From Ignavibacteria bacterium (GTDB lineage: Bacteria; Bacteroidota; Ignavibacteria; UBA10030; UBA6906), in contig JAOUDE010000171.1 in NCBI GenBank assembly GCA_029859455.1, forward strand, positions 1 through 5,845: DNA of 5,845 nucleotides. Reading direction: 5' to 3'. Below the pieces are notes generated by a model. The model worked only from the letters and a program-made list of their open reading frames with translations. It did not search any database and had not been told where the DNA came from. The position numbers and the translations under genes were made by a program. Shown here in pieces: positions 1-4,541 of the stretch; the stretch's first letter is position 1, and the number at the start of each line of letters is the position of its first letter.

Positions 1-623
1 CGAGGCGGGCAACAGAGGCGGCCCACGTTGAAGCGACCGGGGCACGCAACGGGATCGGCCTCGTGAAGCTGATGGGACGTGATGCGGGGTTTATCGCGGG
101 GTATGCAGCGCTGGCCGATACCGACGTGAACTACTGTCTGATCCCGGAAAGTCCGTTCAGGCTCGACAAACTGCTGGGCGCACTGAAAGAGCGGATCGAA
201 CACAGGGGCCATGCTGTCATCGTGGTTGCCGAGGGTGCCGGTCAGGATCTGATACCATCCACCAATGCCCGGGATGCATCAGGAAACAGGAGGAAGGGAG
301 ATATCGGGCTCTTTCTCAAGCAGGCGATCTGCGACTATTTCGCAGACTCCGGTCTCGAAGTGAATCTGAAGTACATCGATCCCAGCTACATGATCCGTAG
401 TCTTCCCGCGAACGCCCGCGATTCTGCTTTCTGTCTTCTCCTCGGTCATTGCGCCGTTCATGCGGGGATGGCCGGCAAAACCGATATGGTGGTCGGAAAC
501 TGGCGGAATAGATTCACCCACGTCCCGATCCCACTCGCTGTGTCCGAGCAGAAGAAGGTCGATGTCACCGGGTTCTGGTGGAACAGTGTGCTGGGAGCCA
601 CCGGGCAGCCGCGGGATCTGTGA
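1..623 (+). CDS. ATP-dependent 6-phosphofructokinase, C-terminal part (5' end outside window)
   Basis: The gene enters from the left edge in frame 3 and ends at TGA 621-623, leaving about 207 C-terminal residues. The GTG at 63 is internal, because the frame is open upstream and already encodes conserved sequence (EAAHVEATGARNGIGLVKL). The enzyme phosphorylates fructose 6-phosphate to fructose 1,6-bisphosphate in cytosolic glycolysis. Visible family motifs are MGRDAGF (bases 72-92) and IPE (141-149), both at the sugar-phosphate site, VAEGAGQ (225-245), and then KYIDPSYMIRS, the LGHCAVHAGMAGKT block and FTHVPIPLA. This order matches the plant/spirochaete-like group of PFKs, normally about 430-460 residues. 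Whether the donor is ATP or pyrophosphate is decided by the glycine-rich N-terminal region, which is not in the window, so the ATP assignment rests on overall resemblance. The gene converges with the channel gene downstream. Confidence 0.9.
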   Translation, partial: RRATEAAHVEATGARNGIGLVKLMGRDAGFIAGYAALADTDVNYCLIPESPFRLDKLLGALKERIEHRGHAVIVVAEGAGQDLIPSTNARDASGNRRKGDIGLFLKQAICDYFADSGLEVNLKYIDPSYMIRSLPANARDSAFCLLLGHCAVHAGMAGKTDMVVGNWRNRFTHVPIPLAVSEQKKVDVTGFWWNSVLGATGQPRDL

Positions 624-639
624 GGGGGCGGAGCGTCGG

Positions 640-1296
640 CTATTGCTTCGAAGCGAATTTTCCGACAAGCAGTGCAATCAGGACAGCGATGTACAACTGT
701 CCCGTCGTTGCAAGAAGGATGGCGATTGTCTTTGCAGTGTTTGAGATCGGGATGAAATCTCCATATCCGAGAGTTGTCAGGGTGACGAAACTGAGGTAGA
801 GCGCGTTACCGAAGACATCCTGTCCTCCCGGGGGCTGGATGGAGCCCGGGGCAAGGGACTCCGCGAAATGAAACGCCGCGGCGCCGATAATCCCAAGAAG
901 CAGGTACCCATCCACAGCGCCGACGATGACTGAAAGAGAAACCTCCCTGGCTTTCGCGGTCTGGTAGATCAGCGCACCGGAAACGAAAGCAAGGAAGAGA
1001 ACCCTGATGACGGCGAACACCCCCTGGAGAACCGGATGCTCCATGCTGATGACGACCCAACCGAGGGCAAGAACCAGGACGCCAAACCACCGGGAAGCGA
1101 GGAACGTCCTCTTGTCAAGGTCGAGGCAATCGATTGCAGCGAGCAGAAGGATGCTTCCAAGTGTCGTTGCGATGACCGGGCTCCCGTTAAAGACAGGGTC
1201 GAGAAGGATGTACAGAATCAACGCCGCCAGCAACACGTAGTGGCGAACACTGAAAGAGATCGATCGGGCCTGGCGGAACCAGTGCAAGCTGATCAA
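640..1296 (-). CDS. Six-segment potassium channel-like protein (Ion_trans_2 type pore)
   Basis: This 218-residue integral membrane protein should conduct K+ across the inner membrane. Hydrophobic segments lie at about residues 20-33, 40-55, 70-84, 93-110 and 118-144. A re-entrant pore helix (164-176) follows, then the selectivity filter TTLGYGD (174-180) and a last helix at 189-213. The GYGD signature is diagnostic of K+-selective pores. The fourth segment lacks the regular arginine ladder of voltage sensors, and there is no RCK/TrkA regulatory domain after the pore, so gating is unclear. The start is TTG at 1296, preceded by GGAGGA (complement of 1300-1305). An in-frame stop lies ten codons further up, and no ATG start is available. 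The gene stands alone on the minus strand, convergent with the phosphofructokinase and divergent from the parvulin gene. The family call is firm; ion specificity is inferred from the filter. Confidence 0.88.
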   Translation of the reverse strand: MISLHWFRQARSISFSVRHYVLLAALILYILLDPVFNGSPVIATTLGSILLLAAIDCLDLDKRTFLASRWFGVLVLALGWVVISMEHPVLQGVFAVIRVLFLAFVSGALIYQTAKAREVSLSVIVGAVDGYLLLGIIGAAAFHFAESLAPGSIQPPGGQDVFGNALYLSFVTLTTLGYGDFIPISNTAKTIAILLATTGQLYIAVLIALLVGKFASKQ

Positions 1297-1378
1297 AAGT
1301 CCTCCATAAGCAAATGATGCTGATTGTCACGTCAAGGTAGAGAAACAGGAACCGTTCTGCAACCATGACTGGAAAACG
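1297..1378. promoter_or_regulatory. Divergent intergenic region, presumed promoters for channel and parvulin operon
   Basis: These 82 bases separate two divergently transcribed genes and must carry, or lie next to, the start signals for both. I see no convincing pair of -35/-10 boxes. On the minus strand TTGACG (complement of 1330-1335) resembles a -35 box, but the bases 17 positions on do not resemble TATAAT. On the plus strand TTGTCA (1324-1329) likewise lacks a partner. The promoter for the plus-strand genes could lie inside the channel gene. The regulatory role is inferred from layout only. Confidence 0.35.
1300..1305 (-). promoter_or_regulatory. Ribosome binding site supporting the TTG start of the channel gene
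   Basis: On the minus strand GGAGGA precedes TTG 1296 with about 3-4 bases between them. It decides the start, since the only upstream ATG (minus strand, within the same stretch) is out of frame and runs into a stop after four codons. The spacing is on the short side. Confidence 0.6.
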
Positions 1379-2212
1379 ATGAAGAAACTGCTTCGGGAGC
1401 CGTTGCTCCATTTCAGCCTGATCGGACTGATGCTGTTCCTCGTGTTCGGTCTTACGGGATCGACGGAGCCGGACCGGTTCGAGATTATCGTTTCTGTAGC
1501 ACAGGTGGAGAGGATGGCGGAGATCTGGACCCGGACCTGGCAGCGGCCGCCGACCACACAGGAGCTCCAGGGTCTGATCGATGACCATGTCAGAGAGGAA
1601 GTCCTCGCGCGGGAGGCTGTGGCGATCGGCCTTGAAAAAGACGACACGATTATCCGGCGCCGCCTCCGTCAGAAGATGGAATTTCTTTCCGAAGATCTTG
1701 TCGGACCTGCCGATCCGACGGACGAGGAGCTGCAGGCGTTTCTCGTCGAAGAGCAACAGAGGTTCATGATCCCGTCTCTTTACACGTTTCGGCATATCTA
1801 TTTCAGCCCTGACCGCCGGGGTGATTCGTGCGAGGAAGATGCAATCCGCGCAAGGGATGCGCTGAACAGTGCCGGGGAAAAGCCTGAGCATCTCGGTGAC
1901 CCATATCCCCTCCCTCTCGAGCATGAAAGGATATCGCAACAGGATGCGGGGAGGCTGTTCGGAGAGACGTTCGCTTCTCAGCTGGCCACCCTGCCGCTGA
2001 ATTCGTGGTCCGGCCCGGTCGTCTCAGGCTACGGGCTTCACCTCGTCCGGGTTGAAGCGATGACGGAGGCGCGGCTTCCGGGACTCGATGAGGTTCGTCG
2101 GGACGTCGGGAGGGAGTGGGAGGTGAGCCAACGAAAAAAGGCGAACGAGGAGTTTTACAGGGAGTTGAGAGGGAAATACGAGGTAGTGGTTGAAGCACAA
2201 AACCCCAATTGA
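1379..2212 (+). CDS. Membrane-anchored parvulin-type peptidyl-prolyl cis-trans isomerase
   Basis: This 277-residue protein probably speeds proline isomerisation during folding of exported proteins in the periplasm. A short basic N-terminus (MKKLLREP) and one hydrophobic segment at about residues 10-25 predict an inner-membrane anchor. A helical chaperone-like region spans about 40-125. The parvulin core follows, from FRHIYFS (136-142, with the family's first histidine H138) to GYGLHLVRV (217-225, second histidine H220). Between them are the GDPYPLP segment and the FGETFASQLATLPLNSWSGPV stretch typical of these PpiC/SurA relatives. A charged C-terminal helix ends the protein. ATG 1379 has only a weak upstream GGA (1371-1373) as ribosome binding site, but the hydrophobic anchor begins just after it. 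The gene is tightly followed by the HupE-type gene, a pairing I recall from other genomes. The fold is confident; client proteins are unknown. Confidence 0.85.
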   Translation: MKKLLREPLLHFSLIGLMLFLVFGLTGSTEPDRFEIIVSVAQVERMAEIWTRTWQRPPTTQELQGLIDDHVREEVLAREAVAIGLEKDDTIIRRRLRQKMEFLSEDLVGPADPTDEELQAFLVEEQQRFMIPSLYTFRHIYFSPDRRGDSCEEDAIRARDALNSAGEKPEHLGDPYPLPLEHERISQQDAGRLFGETFASQLATLPLNSWSGPVVSGYGLHLVRVEAMTEARLPGLDEVRRDVGREWEVSQRKKANEEFYRELRGKYEVVVEAQNPN

Positions 2213-2222
2213 CGAGTCCCAG

Positions 2223-3248
2223 ATGATGATCAATAGCCTGCCGAATCCCGCTCAACAAAGACCCTTACTCCTCCTTTGGTGCTTGTCTGTTGCGACCCTC
2301 TTCTTTGGGAATCCGGGGCTTGCCCACGAAGTTCGCCCCGGGTATCTCGAGATCGTTCAGACCGCCGACGAATCCTACAACGTTCTCTGGAAAGTTCCGA
2401 TGCGCGGAGATCTTCGGCTCGGGATCTATCCCCGCTTTCCTGATGATGTTGTGGAGAAGAGTGAGCGGAGGTCTTATGAGGCAGGTGGCGCCCACATTCA
2501 GCGGTGGTCCTTTGTGGCGCCCGGAGGGCTTACAGGTGAGCCTGTTTCCATTGAAGGACTCACCGGAACAATGACCGATGTACTCGTTCGCCTGGAAAGG
2601 TCCGACGGAACCACCCAGGTTGTCCTGCTGTCGCCGTCCCGGCCCTCCTTTACCGTCGAGGATTCTCCGGACTTTCTCCAGGTTGTATGGACGTACCTCA
2701 GGCTCGGTATAGAACATATTCTCCTGGGGATCGACCACTTATTGTTTGTTCTTGCTCTGCTCATCATTGCGCGGGAGAAGTGGACGTTGTTGAAAACGGT
2801 CACCGCGTTTACGGTCGCACACAGCATTACGCTCGGGCTTGCTGCTCTCGGATTCGTCCATGTTCCGTCCGCCCCGGTGGAAGCGGTCATCGCACTCAGC
2901 ATCGTGTTTGTGGCATCTGAGATCCTCCATGGATACGCTGGCCGTCCGGGGCTGACAGCCAGGGCTCCATGGATAGTTGCTTTTTCCTTCGGCCTGCTTC
3001 ACGGATTTGGTTTTGCCGGAGCGCTCAGCAATATCGGGCTCCCGGAAGGGAATATTCCTCTGGCACTCCTTTGTTTCAACCTGGGGGTCGAGTTCGGACA
3101 GCTGATGTTCATCGGCGTTGTTCTTGTGGTGACTGCGGTTGTTGTACGAACCGGGATCCTCTTCCCGCAATGGACCCGGCTGGTTCCTCCCTACGCGATC
3201 GGAGGGGCTGCAATGTTCTGGGTGATCGAGAGGGTGGCGGCCTTCTGA
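2223..3248 (+). CDS. Long HupE/UreJ family membrane protein with periplasmic N-terminal domain
   Basis: From ATG 2223 this is a 341-residue protein. A signal peptide is evident (hydrophobic 15-28, likely cut after GLA at 34), and the mature protein begins HEVRPGYLEI, the hallmark start of this family. Residues 35 to about 150 form a predicted extracytoplasmic beta-rich domain. After it come about six membrane segments (near 161-182, 190-211, 219-237, 249-268, 280-308, 320-336). Conserved polar residues sit in the membrane part: GIEHILLGIDHLLF (162-175), FTVAHSITL (196-204), SEILHG (232-237), FGLLHGFGFAGAL (256-268) and FNLGVEFGQL (285-294). Short HupE and UreJ proteins are nickel or cobalt permeases of hydrogenase and urease clusters. 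The long type is often found away from such enzymes, and its substrate is unsettled. It begins 10 bp after the parvulin stop, so the two are cotranscribed. A TTG at 2190 with GAGG (2180-2183) is an alternative start adding 11 residues. Confidence 0.85.
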   Translation: MMINSLPNPAQQRPLLLLWCLSVATLFFGNPGLAHEVRPGYLEIVQTADESYNVLWKVPMRGDLRLGIYPRFPDDVVEKSERRSYEAGGAHIQRWSFVAPGGLTGEPVSIEGLTGTMTDVLVRLERSDGTTQVVLLSPSRPSFTVEDSPDFLQVVWTYLRLGIEHILLGIDHLLFVLALLIIAREKWTLLKTVTAFTVAHSITLGLAALGFVHVPSAPVEAVIALSIVFVASEILHGYAGRPGLTARAPWIVAFSFGLLHGFGFAGALSNIGLPEGNIPLALLCFNLGVEFGQLMFIGVVLVVTAVVVRTGILFPQWTRLVPPYAIGGAAMFWVIERVAAF

Positions 3249-3249
3249 C

Positions 3250-3296
3250 CGGACAGACTGAAGCGCCGGTTCTATCCCGACCGTCCTGTCTGTCCG
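3250..3296 (+). terminator. Inverted repeat directly after the HupE-type gene, possible hairpin or attenuator
   Basis: The arms CGGACAGAC (3250-3258) and GTCTGTCCG (3288-3296) are perfect complements of 9 bp. An inner CGGT/ACCG pair (3267-3270 and 3280-3283) could stack within the 29-base loop. The repeat starts two bases after the TGA of the upstream gene. No T-run follows, so it is not a standard intrinsic terminator. It may instead protect the 3' end of the parvulin-HupE message or separate it from the next gene. Confidence 0.4.
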
Positions 3297-3330
3297 TATC
3301 CAGTCCCTTAAGTTGTCAGTCCACAATATC

Positions 3331-3336
3331 AAGGAG
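3331..3336 (+). promoter_or_regulatory. Strong ribosome binding site of the 67-residue membrane protein
   Basis: AAGGAG is followed by five bases (TCGTC) and ATG 3342. This near-consensus site is among the best in the window and is the main reason to accept the short reading frame as a real gene. Confidence 0.75.
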
Positions 3337-3341
3337 TCGTC

Positions 3342-3545
3342 ATGACTATCTTCTCCTGGGCCGAGCAAAAGGTTCAACGCCTCTCAATATGGGATTTCGG
3401 GGTATTCAAGATCTGCCTCATCTCCATCGGTATGGTCGCCGGGGCCTGGCTCAGCGGATTCGTGCTCGCCAACATGGAACTGTTCATAACGGTCTTTCTG
3501 GTGACCTGGGCCTGGCTGTTCTTTCGGATGCTCAGAAAACCTTGA
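3342..3545 (+). CDS. Small two-helix membrane protein, function unknown
   Basis: This 67-residue protein starts at ATG 3342, five bases after AAGGAG. It has an amphipathic N-terminus (MTIFSWAEQKVQRL), a WDFGVFK motif at 17-23, and two hydrophobic segments at about 22-43 and 47-62, ending in the basic tail FRMLRKP. By the positive-inside rule both ends should face the cytoplasm. The WD(I/F)G-x2-K pattern ahead of two helices recalls small uncharacterised proteins I associate with Bacteroidota and Ignavibacteriota-like genomes; that resemblance is from memory. It sits 93 bp after the HupE-type gene and 132 bp before the barrel gene, same strand. It could be an accessory subunit of a neighbouring membrane protein, but nothing in the sequence gives a function. 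Confidence 0.75.
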   Translation: MTIFSWAEQKVQRLSIWDFGVFKICLISIGMVAGAWLSGFVLANMELFITVFLVTWAWLFFRMLRKP

Positions 3546-3677
3546 GAACAGTTCGGTTTCAGACGACTGTGCATTATTGAATTTCTTACAATGTTTTGCT
3601 AAGTTGTACGCCTCAATTCGCACCTTATTCACCCCCCGCGGTACGGATAGCAGTGCCCCGGTTTCTCGAGGAAGTTG
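3546..3677 (+). promoter_or_regulatory. AT-richer intergenic region before the barrel gene: weak hairpin and possible promoter
   Basis: This 132-bp gap has no gene. Just after the upstream stop, ACAG and TCG (3548-3551, 3553-3555) can pair with CGA and CTGT (3564-3570), leaving one bulged T. Only scattered T residues follow, so it is at best a weak terminator. The stretch 3571-3605 is the most AT-rich of the region. It contains TTGAAT (3577-3582) and, 17 bases on, TAAGTT (3600-3605), a poor but correctly spaced promoter-like pair. If real, the barrel and DUF3604 genes would have their own promoter. Both calls are low confidence. Confidence 0.25.
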
Positions 3678-4481
3678 ATGCAAGCGAACCCTCGTCTGAC
3701 CATTCTCACATTGATGTTTGCCATCCCTTTTGTTCAGGCCACCCCCCAGGAGCAGTCCCGCGAATCAATGGCAGTTGATGCAACTGCCTCGCAATGGAGC
3801 TTTCAACTCGCCTATGAGGGCGCTTTCGATTATCGGACCGACAATAACCGCCCGGAGGGGAATAAGGGGTTTGTCCAGTTCCGCCTTGTGGCCCCGATTC
3901 CAGCCGATGAGTCGTTTCCGATCACCCTCCTTCCCCGGCTCACCCTTCGTATGATCGAAAATGCGAGCGGTGACCGCGGCTTCGGATCCTCGGATATCTT
4001 TATTCTTGGTATCGCACAGCAGTGGAGCACCGGACGCTGGGGGATCGGACCACAGATTAACTTCCCCGCCGCGGCCGGTTTTGGCAATACCAACTGGGGA
4101 TACGGACTTGCCGCCGCGATCACGGAGCGGGCCTTCAATGACAAGTTCTTCTTTGCACTCCTGCTTCAACAAACGTGGAGTAAGAACACTGCCGGAACAA
4201 CGAGGGCAACGCCGCTTGGCATCAACCCGGTCATTGTCTATCAGCTCGGAGGCGGATACTACCTCAGCAACGGAGATTTTGTGATGCAGTATAACTGGGA
4301 CGACGGCTCATGGTTTGTGCCGCTCCTGCTGAGGGTGGGGAAGGCGTGGATCGGTTCAAGGTCGACCTGGAATGCGTATGTGGAGTATGGTACAAGTGTG
4401 ATTTATGAGAGCTGGACCGGGCCGGTGGCGACACATATCCTTCGGGTAAATGTTCAGTACCAGCTTCCGGTCGGACTGTAG
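3678..4481 (+). CDS. Exported outer-membrane beta-barrel protein, porin/transporter-like
   Basis: From ATG 3678 this is a 267-residue protein. GAGG (3668-3671) sits six bases upstream; a TTG directly before the ATG could add one residue. A signal peptide spans 1-21 (hydrophobic 7-19, cut after VQA). The mature part lacks long hydrophobic helices and shows alternating strands rich in aromatic residues and glycine: WSFQLAYEGAFDY, FVQFRLVAPIP, ITLLPRLTLRMI, then GFGSSDIFILGIAQQW, the GIGPQINFP and NWGYGLAAA stretches, and FFFALLLQQTW. Later come NPVIVYQLGGGYYLSNGDF and TWNAYVEYGTSVIYE, ending in LRVNVQYQL. This layout resembles the uncharacterised barrels often mislabelled 'neuromedin U'-like or transporter. 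The last residues (PVGL) do not end in the usual phenylalanine. It lies 60 bp before the DUF3604 gene, so it may admit that protein's substrate; this is inference. No homologue of known function is recognised. Confidence 0.75.
   Translation: MQANPRLTILTLMFAIPFVQATPQEQSRESMAVDATASQWSFQLAYEGAFDYRTDNNRPEGNKGFVQFRLVAPIPADESFPITLLPRLTLRMIENASGDRGFGSSDIFILGIAQQWSTGRWGIGPQINFPAAAGFGNTNWGYGLAAAITERAFNDKFFFALLLQQTWSKNTAGTTRATPLGINPVIVYQLGGGYYLSNGDFVMQYNWDDGSWFVPLLLRVGKAWIGSRSTWNAYVEYGTSVIYESWTGPVATHILRVNVQYQLPVGL
3770..3788 (+). repeat. Perfect 8-bp-arm palindrome inside the barrel gene
   Basis: GGCAGTTG and CAACTGCC flank a three-base centre (ATG). The element lies about 92 bases into the coding region, just after the signal peptide codons. 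In RNA it would form a stable tri-loop hairpin; in DNA it could be a dyad for a binding protein. It may equally be a by-product of the coded residues MAVDATA. Confidence 0.6.
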
Positions 4482-4531
4482 CCTGAATCCGGATCTCCAA
4501 CCAAAGACTCTTCGTATCCAAAAATCATTCC

Positions 4532-4536
4532 AGAGG
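4532..4536 (+). promoter_or_regulatory. Ribosome binding site of the DUF3604 gene
   Basis: AGAGG lies five bases (TCCCC) before ATG 4542. It supports that start, which also places a signal peptide at the very N-terminus of the product. Confidence 0.65.
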
Positions 4537-4541
4537 TCCCC

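Noticed and set aside
460..744. 94-codon plus-strand frame across the phosphofructokinase and channel 3' ends
   Set aside because: It overlaps the conserved phosphofructokinase C-terminus in another frame and shows no family features.
1365..1382. Five-codon frame MTGKR whose TGA overlaps the parvulin ATG (ATGA)
   Set aside because: It could be a leader for translational coupling, but there is no well-spaced ribosome binding site before it and such short frames are common by chance.
1187..1939. 250-codon open frame on the minus strand, across the channel start and the parvulin gene
   Set aside because: It is antisense to two well-supported genes, has no domain-like pattern and is rich in arginine and proline as expected for a shadow frame in GC-rich coding DNA.
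2739..3377. 212-codon minus-strand frame opposite the HupE-type gene
   Set aside because: Highly charged, without motifs, and antisense to a strongly recognised membrane protein.
2969..3580. 203-codon plus-strand frame overlapping the end of the HupE-type gene and the small membrane protein
   Set aside because: It is out of frame with both supported genes, is cysteine-, serine- and arginine-rich without motifs, and has no ribosome binding site I would trust.
4482..4541. Possible terminator between the barrel and DUF3604 genes
   Set aside because: Only a four-base CGGA/TCCG pairing is available near 4472-4491 and no T-run follows, so I see no terminator and favour cotranscription.
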